From contig NW_026111820.1 in NCBI RefSeq assembly GCF_024679095.1, positions 119,501-183,500 on the forward strand: a DNA stretch of 64,000 nt, in the 5' to 3' direction. Position 1 is the first letter of the stretch; the number at the start of each line of letters is the position of its first letter. Below, piece by piece: positions 49,591-60,582 of the stretch. The DNA is from Eriocheir sinensis (lineage: Eukaryota; Arthropoda; Malacostraca; Decapoda; Varunidae). A model generated the notes under the pieces. The model saw nothing but the letters and a program-made list of their open reading frames with translations, made no database searches and was not told the origin of the DNA. A program made the position numbers and the translations under genes.

Positions 49591-50205
49591 GAACAGCGTT
49601 CAAAACTTTTTTAATCAGGAAAGGAAACTAGTAAACAACAATGAAGCAGCAGCAGCAGCGATCGACTTTACCAGTAAAGGACCGAAGGATCTTCCGATTT
49701 CGGATATCCTATCTTTTCTCAAAAACGATTTTGAAAATATTATGAAATGTATAATAAGTCGTTTAATGGTAGTGGTAAGCGAAAAAGAATTTGAAATTAT
49801 TGCCGATCTTTGTAAAGAAATAATTAAAATTATGGTTGATAGTATACACGAGGCTGTCAATCCCAAAAAAGATTTAGAGAATGTAAGCACTAAAGTTATA
49901 CTCGAGAGCAATGCCACAGGGGTGTACATAGACGGGGATGGCTTGATCTCACATCTGTCCGATGTTCAAAGACCAGATCAAACCTTAAAGACATCAGACA
50001 CAATTTGATAAGAAATCTACTTAACATTATCAAAGCCTATAAAATCAACACGTATCTCACCAATAATTCACTCAAAGAAACTATGTATGAAAATATCTTC
50101 ACGGCTGCTATTCCGTTCTCTTCTGTGTTCGCAAGGTTCTTGTATGACGACATCGAAGGTTATGGTGCACACCTACAAGCTGTGTTAGCAGAATTAAAAC
50201 TTTGA
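49556..50205 (+). pseudogene. gene H, two overlapping frames (copy 3)
   Basis: It is homologous to 8394-9046, with the Ala tract one residue shorter. The frame to 50008 and the -1 frame to 50205 overlap by 4 nt exactly as in copies 1 and 2. The first codons come from the CRE-like repeat. Confidence 0.45.
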
Positions 50206-50345
50206 TTCAATAAAATATATATTTATAACTAACATGTCTTAATAGCCAAAAAGTGGGGTCCGGTATTTTACGTCTCCGTGCAAGACAAAAGCAATGACTT
50301 ATGCTTTAATTTCGCAACATGTGGATGAGGGATACACGAACTAAA
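50206..50345. promoter_or_regulatory. shared 3' spacer of genes G and H (copy 3)
   Basis: Reverse-complement equivalent of 8254-8393, with AATAAA directly after the gene H stop and AAAAAGTGGGGTCCGGTATTTTA at about 50248. Confidence 0.4.
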
Positions 50346-51320
50346 CTACATGGCATGTGAGGTAAACAAAGTGTATACACAAGGTATCGACAGGGTGGGG
50401 TCCGGATCTACATAGGGGTATACACAAGGTATCGACAGAGTGGGGTCCGGATCTACATAGGGGTATACACAAGCTTCTTTGACGACACTTCGCCCGAAGG
50501 CACTTCTCTGAGCGTAATCCGTTAACCCTACGCGAGGTAGATCATTGGGATGGTCAACACAACTTGAAATCAAATCGTCAATAGTGATGGAATCCGAGTT
50601 GATAGACTTCATGAAGACAATGTTACATAGACGTTGGATACAATCGCTCTTATCTTCCGTCAATAATCGTTTGATGAAAGCAGCAGGTCTAGAAGCGAGG
50701 AAAGCTGTTCGACCCAATAGAAAGGAGATGAAGTGTTTTTCGATAAACTCGTTCCAATTCCTTGTGTCGAAACCATTGAAATCAAATCCTTCTGTTATGG
50801 TGGACATGATGTTTTCATAAAATTCATCGTTAGTACCCAACATCCCCAGCATGTAAGCTGTGTAAGTGTAGAAAAAGGTAGTGTCTTCTTCAATATCAAA
50901 GAAACGTCCTTCCCTCTCACATCTTGAGAAATAGGAATTGGATGTGGGTAATACTGCTGAAGATTTCCAAGACCGACTGACAATGTAGAGACTCGTGATG
51001 AACGGGAGTAGTCTCTTGGCGTCGTCTCCATTCGTCCCATTGAGTGCATAAATTTCCCAATTTTCAATGCACAACCTGAACACAATACAAGACATTAACA
51101 CTCTGGTAAAAGTAAAAGTCTCTCTGTTAGTGGCTTCCAGAGACATTAGAAATGTTACCCTCTCATCAACAGTGAGATCTGCTTCATCATTCCAACGCGA
51201 AAACCTTATGTTTTCATTTTGAGTTTCTTTCAAATTGATTTTAGAAGCTGTGTCGTTACTAGAGAGGAATTCGCTACAATTAATAAAGTTTCCGGTTGAA
51301 CGCGAATCGTCGGCATTCAT
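50346..51320 (-). CDS. gene G, 324 aa (copy 3, intact)
   Basis: ATG at 51320, stop at 50346, same length as copy 2 with only scattered substitutions (for example C to W, K to T, R to T, I to K). Two 48-bp C-terminal repeat units are present. The retention of two intact copies contrasts with the decay of most neighbouring genes. Confidence 0.7.
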   Translation of the reverse strand: MNADDSRSTGNFINCSEFLSSNDTASKINLKETQNENIRFSRWNDEADLTVDERVTFLMSLEATNRETFTFTRVLMSCIVFRLCIENWEIYALNGTNGDDAKRLLPFITSLYIVSRSWKSSAVLPTSNSYFSRCEREGRFFDIEEDTTFFYTYTAYMLGMLGTNDEFYENIMSTITEGFDFNGFDTRNWNEFIEKHFISFLLGRTAFLASRPAAFIKRLLTEDKSDCIQRLCNIVFMKSINSDSITIDDLISSCVDHPNDLPRVGLTDYAQRSAFGRSVVKEACVYPYVDPDPTLSIPCVYPYVDPDPTLSIPCVYTLFTSHAM

Positions 51321-51450
51321 GATCGTTTCGTAAGCTCACAGTAGCTCAAGTGGGGTCTAAAATTTGTCAATTTTGTCTCATAAGTAGGTCCTACATCACC
51401 TAAAAATTGAAAGGTTGACTGAGGGTAGAAAATGGGATTATAGAGTTTAG
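51321..51450 (-). promoter_or_regulatory. upstream region of gene G (copy 3)
   Basis: Reverse-complement counterpart of 7198-7324, with the GTGGGGTCT box at 51349 and TTGTCTCATAAG at 51373. Confidence 0.45.
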
Positions 51451-51533
51451 AAATATAAAAAAAAAGCCTTTAATCTTTCATCTACTTTATTTGAATACAG
51501 AGGTGAGTAATTCTTCAACCAGTAGAGTTTGAT

Positions 51534-52077
51534 TTATTCTTCAACCAGAAGAGATATGGGTTGAGTTAGAGACAAGACAGGTCTGTCAGGTATACCTAAT
51601 AATTGTAGTTCGTCGAGATCTTCTTTACTTGTTTTATTCAATTTGTTTTCAGAAACAACAGATGGAGTCACAACGTCTTCTATACTCTTCGACAACAAAG
51701 ATGGGACGGTGATTGATTGTTGTACATCTGATGCATCTCTCAAACGGTTGTAAGCGTTAGCAGCAGCGAAGTAGGCAAACTGCGTCCAGCCTGGAGTGTC
51801 TGTACACAAGCCGTGACGAAAACGTTGACATTGTTTCACCAAACCCGCGAACACCACATATTCATTGGGGATAACCACATATCTCTGACTCTTCCGTCTT
51901 TGGCTCCAAGAATGACACCGGTAGAAACTTTGAATTGAAATGTTGGTCGCTTTGCTTGTTGTATAATTTCATTCGAAATGTATGACGTATGGTCAAAGCA
52001 ACCAGTAGAACGATTAACATTAAAATGCTGAACACACCCAACACGTGAGACCAATTTAAATAGCGCAATTCAGTCAT
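51534..52077 (-). pseudogene. gene T (copy 3, frameshifted)
   Basis: Start ATG at 52077. The transmembrane helix is intact. One G is missing near 51893, so the first frame ends at 51862 and the remainder reads to 51534 in the next frame. A further small change near 51655 alters residues before NKTSKED. It is fused upstream to gene E by loss of an A in that gene. Confidence 0.5.
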
Positions 52078-52084
52078 TGTTTTG

Positions 52085-52625
52085 TTAATATGTCTCTGTT
52101 TTAGTTTCATGTTCCATGCCTCTTCAAGATTTTTCACAGACATTATTGATTCTGGAAACACTACTTCTGAATTGTCGATTTCATGCACATGTAAATAACC
52201 TTGTTTAATGAAATTGATATTAATTTCATATTTTTGAAGATTTTCATTGGTTTGGAATAAGTTATTATTTAACGTGGCATGAACTTTAAAATCGTCAATG
52301 ATAGGTTTGTTGTTATTGATTGGAAGAGTCATGTTTTACGAAAATTAAGAAATGCAAGGAGATCATTGTTGTTGAGTAAATCGATGAATCCGTGAGGATT
52401 ATCGGTTATTTTTAAATTCATGGCTAACGCTCTCGGCATGACGTATTCAATGATTGTGTTCGTCTCATTGTTAAATTTAGAAGAGGGTGTGGCGAGAGCA
52501 ACAGCGGCGGCGGCTTTGCGTTTACGGCGAAGTGCTGCCGCTGCCGCACTCGGATCTGTTATGATAATCTCTACCCCGCCATTCAATAGAGTGTTGGGTA
52601 GAGTCACCTTCATGACAGCGTCCAT
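52085..52625 (-). pseudogene. gene E (copy 3, two frameshifts)
   Basis: Start ATG at 52625 (MDAVMKVTLPN). One A is missing near 52333, ending the first frame at 52329. Another A is missing near 52095, which removes the stop and joins this frame to gene T. The Ala tract is the longer form, as in copy 1. Confidence 0.5.
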
Positions 52626-53612
52626 CTGCAATGTATTGTGTGTCTTTATCTTCTGAAGCTTCCGATTCTGAATTTAGTTCGTACTGAATGTCGTCTAACC
52701 TTGTGTGAGTTGAATGTGTGTCTTGGTTTTCCGAAGCTTCCGATTCTGAATTTAGTTCGTACTGAATGTCGTCTAACCTTGTGTGAGTTGAATGTGTATC
52801 TTTGTCTTCCGAAGCTTCCGATTCTGAATTTAGTTCGTACTGAATGTCGTCTAACCTTGTGTGAGTTGAATGTGTGTCTTTGTCTTCCGAAGCTTCCGAT
52901 TCTGAATTTAGTTCGTACTGAATGTCGTCTAACCTTGTGTGAGGTGAATGTGTGTCTTTGTCTTCCGAAGCTTCCGATTCTGAATTTAGTTCGTACTGAA
53001 TGTCGTCTAACCTTGTGTGAGGTGAATGTGTGTCTTTGTCTTCCGAAGCTTCCGATTCTGAATTTAGTTCGTACTGAATGTCGTCTAACCTTGTGTGAGG
53101 TGAATGTGTATCTTTGTCTTCCGAAGCTTCCGATTCTGAATTTAGTTCGTACTGAATGTCGTCTAACCTTGTGTGAGGTGAATGTGTGTCTTTATCTTCT
53201 GAAGCTTCCGATTCTGAATTTAGTTCGTACTGAATGTCGTCTAACCTTGTGTGAGGTGAATGTGTGTCTTTATCTTCTGAAGCTTCCGATTCTGAATTTA
53301 GTTCGTACTGAATGTCGTCTAACCTTGTGTGAGTTGAATGTGTGTCTTTATCTTCTGAAGCTTCCGATTCTGAATTTAGTTCGTACTGAATGTCGTCTAA
53401 CCTTGTGTGAGTTGAATGTGTGTCTTTGTCTTCCGAAGTTTCCGATTCTGAATTTAGTTCGTACTGAATGTCGTCTAACCTTGTGTGAGTTGAATGTGTG
53501 TCTTTGTCTTCCGAAGCTTCCGATTCTGAATTTAGTTCGTACTGAATATCGTCTAACCTTATGTGAGGTGAATGTGTGTCTTTGTCTTCCGAAGCTGCGA
53601 TTCTGATTTTTA
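52626..53612. repeat. 78-bp tandem repeat array (copy 3)
   Basis: About 12 units in reverse orientation, the most regular array in the window. All units are exactly 78 bp apart, so a 322-codon repetitive frame stays open across it; I regard that frame as a by-product. The array ends abruptly against coding sequence at ~53612. Confidence 0.9.
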
Positions 53613-54242
53613 GTTCGGACGGACACGCTCAACACCCTGATTCTAACCCCACCTGTAGAAGTGACGATTTCGGAAAACGGAACCATTCAAGAATCTGTGG
53701 CAAAACTGTTGACACGTCAGAGCGATCGGTTGTACGTTGTTGCAGAAGATGATGATGGTGGTGTAGTAGATATCGATCAGCGTATGCGCGATGTTCTTAA
53801 CACGCGTCGCAAACTCGAAGAATGTTCGTCGCGTCAACATCTATGCGATATCATGGTGATGGAACAACTCTCTACCCTTTTAGGTGCTATACCATGTTAC
53901 AGTACATACTTACACAAAGCATTCGCGTGGCATTGTAAAGTTGTCATTCGTAACAGACTCGTCGACATGATGCTTTCAGGAGAATCAGACATCACCGACA
54001 CAGCTAAAGAAATTTATGCTAGTCTGAATTTCTTTATTAACTTCCAAATTGATTCGAGATTGTTGTTTGACAGAAATGTTAACGATAATACTTTAGAGTC
54101 AATGTCGTTCCTGATAGACAGATTGAATCAAAGTGAATACGACCTCTGCTCGCCTGGTGCTAAACATGTTTGTTTCATTGACGTCCATTCAGACGCCAGT
54201 AAGTTTCCTTTGATGAACACCAAAGGTCATGCGGAATTGTAA
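53613..54242 (+). pseudogene. unrecognised gene, 5' truncated at repeat
   Basis: The coding-like frame begins directly at the repeat edge without an ATG (the first Met is internal). About 200 residues: a mixed N-terminal part, an acidic EDDDGGVVDID stretch, then a helical domain (MEQLSTLLGAIPCYSTYLHK). It ends near GHAEL at 54240, where a segment (CACCAAAGGTCATGCGGA) is repeated at 54275, so the 3' end may also be altered. The function is unknown. Confidence 0.5.
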
Positions 54243-54680
54243 GTAAGTGTGGTCAACGCCCCTGGCAGCTTACGTCACCAAAGGTCATGCGGACTTCGAG
54301 GTAAGTGTTATGTGCAATCAGCGCTATTGCTTACGTCATTGGTGTAATTATTAACCTTGTCAACAACAATATCCAAATTTGGCATGTGTTAACAACCATC
54401 CCTTATTATCAATTGATCGGAAAAATAACAACAAGACTAAAAATCACGCAATGCTTCCTGCCATTTTTAGCATGAGCATAACACTCCTTACGATTTACGT
54501 CATCTCAATCAATCGTGCCGAATCCAACAATGTCCAAATTTAGCTTGATTTGGCATACCTTTATTACATGCCAAAATTGGATAACCACGCTTACGTCATT
54601 AACAAGTGCGTGATATGCCAAACTTCGACTACGTCACAGTATGTATCGATAGGAGGTATTGCTTACGTCACTACATGTGT
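54243..54680. other. non-coding stretch with CTTACGTCA motifs
   Basis: No gene is seen. GCTTACGTCA occurs at about 54269, 54330, 54590 and 54662, and TTTGGCATGY/RCATGCCAAA elements at about 54378, 54550 and 54570. It grades into the CRE-like repeat array. Confidence 0.4.
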
Positions 54681-55350
54681 GCGATTATCACCCTCGTGTT
54701 AGAGAATACGTCACAGTATTGATTGTTAGTGCAATTTATACCCTCGTGTTTTTGCAGGTGATTATCACCCTTGTGACTACGTCACAGTATTGTTACGTCA
54801 CTACTAGTTTTGCAGGTGATTATCACCCTCGTTATTGTTATAGACTACGTCACAGTATTGTTACGTCACTACTACATGTGCAATTATCACCCTCGTGTTT
54901 TTACAGGTGATTATCACCCTCGTGTTATTGTTAGACTACGTCACAGTATTGTTACGTCACTACTATTTTTGCAGGTGAATATCACCCTCGTGACTACGTC
55001 ACAGTATTGTTACAGGTGATTATCACCCTCGTTATTGTTAGAGACTATGTCACAGTATTGTTACGTCACTAATACATGTGGAATTATCACCCTCGTGTTT
55101 TTTTACAGGTGATTATCACCCTCGTGTTATTGTTAGACTACGTCACAGTATTGTTACGTCACTACTATTTTTGCAGGTGATTATCACCCTCGTGACTACG
55201 TCACAGTATTGTTACAGGTGATTATCACCCTCGTGTTATTGCTAGACTACGTCACAGTATTGTTACGTCACTACTACATGTGCAATTATCACCCTCGTGT
55301 TTTTTTACAGGTGATTATCACCCTCGTGTTATTGTTAGACTACGTCAAAT
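54680..55350. repeat. CRE-like repeat array
   Basis: About nine degenerate units of GGTGATTATCACCCTCGTGT...GACTACGTCACAGTATTGTTACGTCACTAC. Each unit combines a 13-bp perfect palindrome with two or three TACGTCA sites. The array abuts a minus-strand gene at ~55350-55430. The short repetitive frames inside are not genes. Confidence 0.85.
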
Positions 55351-55431
55351 CCACTCAACGATTTGATTTGTTTAACAAACATAGCCAAAGATTTATGCAG
55401 TAAAATATCGACACCTAATACCACAGGTATG

Positions 55432-56491
55432 TTACGAGAGTAATCGTACGTGGGAGACACCCAGAAGCGAGTGAAATATATCCAGTATACTCTGAACGGC
55501 ATTGACGATAAAGTTGCGAACGAATACGTGAATTGACTTAACACCTCTAAGAATACTAGTCAGTATATCGTTGTTGGTTTTGTCGTTGTATTCACTGTTA
55601 TTGTTTTTACCGGCTATAAAATCAACAAAGGGTTTACTTGGATCGTTAGCCAATGACGACGAGGAGCGCATGATCGTGTCCGTTAAAATCAAACACTCTC
55701 TTTCGGTAGGTAATGGTGGTGGGGAAGAATGCTGCGATGGTCGCTTCACATCCCAAAGGAACTTCTTGTAAGCGATAACTAAACCTGCGAACCGCAAGGC
55801 AGTGCTAGTGTCACCATTGACACGCTTCAATTTGTCGTGACTCATTACTTCTTTCAAGACGTACGCTCTTATCTTATCGTCTGACAAATTTAAGAGTCAG
55901 CTTTCTCACACGATGTAGTTTGGAAAGCCTTGTTCGTTTTTGGATACGATGCTGTTTTGGAATAGTATTTCTTTTCAAGAGAGGCGGTCCTCAATTGTTT
56001 GTAAGCACCGATGACAGTTTGTGCGATGGCCCAGTCCGCCTGTTGACTCAATTCATCAGGTTTCTCAGTTCCGTATAGTCGTTTAGCCTTGTTGTACCCC
56101 ATTAGATTGAAAGCCTTTTTAATTTCAACACAGAAGTCGATCAGGTTAAACATTTTTTTTTTATCTGTTTCACTTAAAGATGAAATCTTGTTGTCTTTCG
56201 AGATACATCTAAAGAGAATGTTGTTCAACACGAACGACACGAATAACCCGCGTTGCATGAGACTCGAGTTTAAAATGATTTCAATTGAATCGTTTTTAAG
56301 AATTTGCACAATACATTCGCCGCTACGTGCAAATGGGACTTGATTCCATTCGCGGCCAGTAAATAATCGTATGTGATCGAATGAACACTCTTTTGGTTCA
56401 TTTCTTTAATCGCTAAAAGTTTGGACGCTATGTAAAGATGTCTTTTATCGTATGAGTCTTTGCTTAACTCGTTCATGATTCCAATGTGCAC
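55432..56491 (-). pseudogene. unrecognised gene broken into three frames
   Basis: Three consecutive minus-strand frames (56491-56270, 56309-55890 and 55887-55432) read as successive parts of one ~350-residue helical protein. Each change is to the -1 frame: near 56290 in a TTAAAAAC run and at the stop near 55890. The first begins MHIGIMNELSKDSYDKRHLY. The middle contains KKKMFNLIDFCVEIKKAFNL, and the last a Pro/Ser stretch. Its start is divergent from and 31 bp away from the next gene. The function is unknown. Confidence 0.5.
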
Positions 56492-56522
56492 GTCTGACTT
56501 ACTGTGTTTGTGGGCTTACACT

Positions 56523-57410
56523 ATGGCACGTAATCTCATGTGCTACTATCACAAGTATGATTGTGTGGTGTGCTCAAAGCCCTTCACCCACCGCGAATTG
56601 CAACATGGCAGGACCACATTGATCTTCAGACAACACCATCCCTTCGTCATCAGGGAATTCGCACTGTTGGACGATGACATGAACATCATGGATTCACACG
56701 TCATCAATAACAAAGCAGCTGCATTCAAAGAAGAGGTTTCACCTGGTGTCTTCAAGTTCATCGATAACAGGTATGATCCAGTCGTTATCAGTGAAAATGT
56801 CGATGAGGATGGGTACCCCTTGTACAGTCCGGTTGAAGACGATGACGTAGTCAACGAGGAGGAGGAGGAGGAGGATGACGATGACGACGACGAGGACGAT
56901 AACGAAGAGGAAGAGGATGACGATAACGAAGAGGAAGAGGAGGAACAGGATGACGAAGAAGACGACAACAACAACGAGGAGGAGGAGGAGGAGGAGGAGG
57001 AGGATAATGAGGTGGACATTCCAGTCTACGCACCTGGTGAAGAGGAGGAGGAGGAGGAGGATGTTCCAGAGGAGGAGTCGGTTCCAGTTCCAGAGGAGGA
57101 GATGGTTCCAGTTCCAGAGGAGGAGTCGGTTCCAGTGAAGGAGGAGGAGTCGATTCCAATCGGTAATGAGCTTGTTCCCTTCGTTGAAGAGGAGACGACT
57201 GAAAATCAGCTATGGCGTGTTAAGACGAGTGTCCTCATCACCCGCAAATTGGTTGCAGTTCCTGGTAATAAGAAGGCGAATACCAAGCGTCATAATGAGG
57301 ATACTGACGACTTGCCTGTGCTTGTTTTTGACGTTGCTGCTGCTGATTGTAAATACATTGTTTTCCGCAAAATCACGAGGGTGTTAATTGCACATATAAT
57401 AGTGACGTAA
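56523..57410 (+). CDS. very acidic protein with N-terminal CxxC, 3' end altered
   Basis: I chose ATG 56523 (MARNLMCYYHKYDCVVCSKP); earlier codons overlap the divergent gene. The N-terminus has C-x7-C-x2-C and nearby His, a possible zinc site. The centre (~residues 105-185) is almost all Glu/Asp, followed by Pro-Val-Glu repeats (SVPVPEEEMVPVPEEES). From ~57372 the frame enters the CRE-like repeat, which supplies the last ~12 residues. Acidic low-complexity regions of this kind are common in chromatin or transcription-associated viral proteins; that role is inference. Confidence 0.55.
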   Translation: MARNLMCYYHKYDCVVCSKPFTHRELQHGRTTLIFRQHHPFVIREFALLDDDMNIMDSHVINNKAAAFKEEVSPGVFKFIDNRYDPVVISENVDEDGYPLYSPVEDDDVVNEEEEEEDDDDDDEDDNEEEEDDDNEEEEEEQDDEEDDNNNEEEEEEEEEDNEVDIPVYAPGEEEEEEEDVPEEESVPVPEEEMVPVPEEESVPVKEEESIPIGNELVPFVEEETTENQLWRVKTSVLITRKLVAVPGNKKANTKRHNEDTDDLPVLVFDVAAADCKYIVFRKITRVLIAHIIVT

Positions 57411-57835
57411 CAATATTGTGACGTAGTCTCTAGATTCTGCAAAAATAGTAGTGATGTAACAATACTGTGACGTAGTCTAGTAATATCATGAGGGTGATAA
57501 TCACCTGCAAGATCACGAGGGTGTTAATTGCACATATAGTAATGAAGTATACTGTGACGTAGTCTCTAAATTATCTGCAAAAATAGTAGTGATGTAACAA
57601 TACTGTGACATAGTCTAGTAATAACACGAGGGTGATAATCACCTGCAAAAAACACGAGGGTGTTAATTGCACATATAGTAGTGACATAATAACACTGTGA
57701 CGTAGTCTAATAATAACACGAGGGTGATAATCACCTGCAAGAAACACGAGGGTGTTAATTACACATATAGTAGTGACGTAACAATATTGTGACGTAGTCA
57801 CAATATTGTTACTGACTACTGGCCAGTCTAAAACA
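57372..57835. repeat. CRE-like repeat array, reverse orientation
   Basis: About five units of GTGACGTAGTCT...GTAGTGACGTAACAATATTG and GGTGATAATCACCTGCAA. It truncates the acidic gene on its left and passes directly into the 79-bp array on its right. Confidence 0.85.
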
Positions 57836-58515
57836 CACATTCACTCTTTCGCTCTCAACCCAGCATTCAGCGTCCCGCTCGCCTCAGAATCGGGCTACTG
57901 GAGAGTCTAAAACACACATTCACCCTTCCGCTCTCAACTGAGCATTCAGCGTCCCGCTCGCCTCAGAATCGGGCTACTGGCGAGTCTAAAACACACATTC
58001 ACCCTTCCGCTCTCAACCCAGCATTCAGCGTCCCGCTCGCCTCAGAATCGGGCTACTGGCGAGTCTAAAACACACATTCACCCTTCCGCTCTCAACCCAG
58101 CATTCAGCGTCCCGCTCGCCTCAGAATCGGGCTACTGGAGAGTCTAAAACACACATTCACCCTTCCGCTCTTAACTGAGCATTCAGCGTCCCGCTCGCCT
58201 CAGAATCGGGCTACTGGCGAGTCTAAAACACATATTCTCCATTCCGCTCTTAACTGAGCATTCAGCGTCCCGCTCGCCTCAGAATCGGGCTACTGGCGAG
58301 TCTAAAACACACATTCACCCTTCCGCTCTCAACCCAGTATTCAGCGTCCCGCTCGCCTCAGAATCGGGCTACTGGCGAGTCTAAAACACAGTCACCCTTC
58401 CGCTCTCAACCCAGCATTCAGCGTCCCGCTCGCCTCAGAATCGGGCTAGTGGCGAGTCTAAAACACATTCACCCTTCCGCTCTCAACCCAGCATTCAGCG
58501 TCCAGCTCTCGTACA
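57823..58515. repeat. 79-bp tandem repeat array
   Basis: About nine units of ~79 bp with AGTCTAAAACACACATTCAC, CCAGCATTCAGCGTCCCGCT and CGCCTCAGAATCGGGCTACT. It shares the ACACATTCACC and CAGAATCGG modules with the hr and 78-bp families but is otherwise distinct and richer in C. A single diverged region to 58590 follows, containing no gene. Confidence 0.9.
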
Positions 58516-58589
58516 TTCTCAACTATAAGATAAAAAATTTGATTAGTGTGAATGTAGTGTTTGTTTTCATGATGTGAATGTATATTTTC

Positions 58590-59829
58590 AGTCTTAACGG
58601 GCACCAATTCTACTCGCTTGTGCCGTCCATCTCTCTTCACTGACGTTGCGCGAATTGGTGACGAGTCTCCTTCTCCTCCCTCTTATTGACACATGCTAAA
58701 TTACAGGGGTGTTAAAGACACACAGGAAGTAACGCGCGAATTGGTGACGTAGTCTCCTTCTCCTCCTCTTATTGACACGTGCTAAATTACAAGGGTGGTA
58801 ACAGGAAGCAACGCACCAACGCGCGAATTGGTGACGTAGTCTACTTCACTACTCTTATTAAAACATGCTAAATCACAAGGGTGGTAAAGACACACAGGAA
58901 ACAACGCGCGAATTGGTGACGTAGTCTCCTTCTCCTCCCTCTTATTGACACATGCTAAATTACAGGGGTGTTAAAGACACACAGGAAGTAACACGCGAAT
59001 TGGTGAGGAAGCAACGCGCGATTTTTAAAGACACACATTAAGCAACGCGCGAATTGGTGACGTAGTCTCCTCCTCCTCCCTCTTATTGACACATGCTAAA
59101 TAACAGGGTGTTAAAGACACACAGGAAGTAACGCGCGAATTGGTGACGTAGTCTCCTTCTCCTCCCTCTTATTGAGACATGCTAAATTACAAGGGTGTTA
59201 AAGACACAGGAAGCAACACGCGAATTTGTGGGTGGTAAAGATATACAGGAAGCAACGCGCGAATTGGTGACGTTAGTCTCCTCCTATCAATCAGTATCTC
59301 TTATTAACACATGCTAAATCACAACGCGAATTGGTGACGTTAGTCTCCTCCTATCAATCAGTATCTCTTATTAACACATGCTAAATCACAAGGGTGGTAA
59401 AGACATACAGGAAACAACGCGCGAATTGGTGACGTAGTCTCCTTCTCCTCCCTCTTATTGACACATGCTAAATTACAGGGGTGTTAAAGACACACAGGAA
59501 GTAACGCGCGAATTGGTGACGTAGTCTCCTTCTTCTCCCTCTTATTGACACATGCTAAATTACAAGGGTGTTATAGGTGTTAAAGACACACAGGAAGTAG
59601 CGCGCGAATTGGTGACGTAGTAGTCTCCTTCTCCTCCCTCTTATTGACACATGCTAAATTACAAGGGTGTTACATCGACACATGCTAAATTACAGGAAGT
59701 TAAAGACACAGGAAGCAACACGCGAATTGGTGACGTCTCCTCCCTCTTATCTACACATGCTAAATTACATTGGTGTTAAACAAATAACGCGCGAATTGGT
59801 GTTGTCTCTCCTATCAATCACAGGGGTGT
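58590..59829. repeat. ~87-bp repeat array with GCGCGAATTGGTGACGTAGTC
   Basis: About thirteen degenerate units: GCGCGAATTGGTGACGTAGTC, TCCTTCTCCTCCCTCTTATT, GACACATGCTAAATTACA, GGGTGTTAAAGACACACAGG. The GTGACGTAGTCTC part is shared with the CRE-like family. No coding sequence is seen. Confidence 0.85.
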
Positions 59830-60582
59830 TACCTCCATGAGTTAGATCAGTTGAAGGAACACATCACCACTCTTTTCTGTCCGAGAATCTTAGACTTGTT
59901 GGACGATAGAGGCGGAGGGAAATACACCAGTGCCGATGCCATTCACGTGTTGAGTAGAGTGATGCGGTTCGTCCACGACAAGTACAGAGGTGATGGTCGA
60001 TTACCTAGTATTCGAAACTTACTCATAGACGTCAATATTAACATCCTTGAAAATGCCATAGCCTTTGAGAAGAAGAGCAATAAGAAAGGAGAAGGACATA
60101 ACAAAAATCAAACCATTGAATCTCAGCGTCGAGAATTAATCAAAGCTTTAAAATCTATCGTTGAACACAAAACGATGAACATGCCCATCCGAGACGAACA
60201 AGCAGATGATATCGTCTATCTTCCCAATTCCGTTGATGTCTCTAAGTTACCAATAAGTCACGACAACCTGCTAATGTTGACTCGCTATCTCCATTCTATT
60301 TTATCACTTGAAAAAATGTCGTTTTTCACAACGGGTATGTTCCAGAGCGCTTATTACTTCATGATGCATTGTCTCTCTCCCACTGGTGGGGTGGCTAATC
60401 TGCCCCCGCAGGCAGCTGACTCGTTAAAAAATCGATGGTGGAATTACACCAAGAAAAAAGAGGTAGGAGGATTCGGAGACGAAGAACACCAGCGGCGGCG
60501 ACGCCGGCATGATGACTCTTCAACTTCCGAAGAGGAGGAGGAGGAGGAGGAGAATGACGACGATGATGATGCTAATAGGTGA
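59830..60582 (+). pseudogene. unrecognised gene, 5' truncated, acidic tail joined to repeat
   Basis: The frame is open from the repeat edge (~59830) with no ATG in the first ~35 codons. The sequence is helical and soluble (ADAIHVLSRVMRFVHDKYRG, RRELIKALKSIVEHKTMN), then basic (HQRRRRRHDD), then Glu/Asp-rich. The last codons and the stop lie in the first 78-bp repeat unit, so the C-terminus may also be lost. No family is recognised. Confidence 0.5.

Noticed and set aside
52638..53606. 322-codon frame of 26-residue repeats
   Set aside because: It is the 78-bp array read in one frame. It has no independent start, domain or conservation beyond the DNA repeat, and the same holds for similar frames at 4691-5284, 17896-18631 and 60579-61551.
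56549..57019. poly-Ser frame on the minus strand (and Arg/Pro-rich frames in the same place)
   Set aside because: These are shadows of the Glu/Asp codons of the plus-strand acidic gene.
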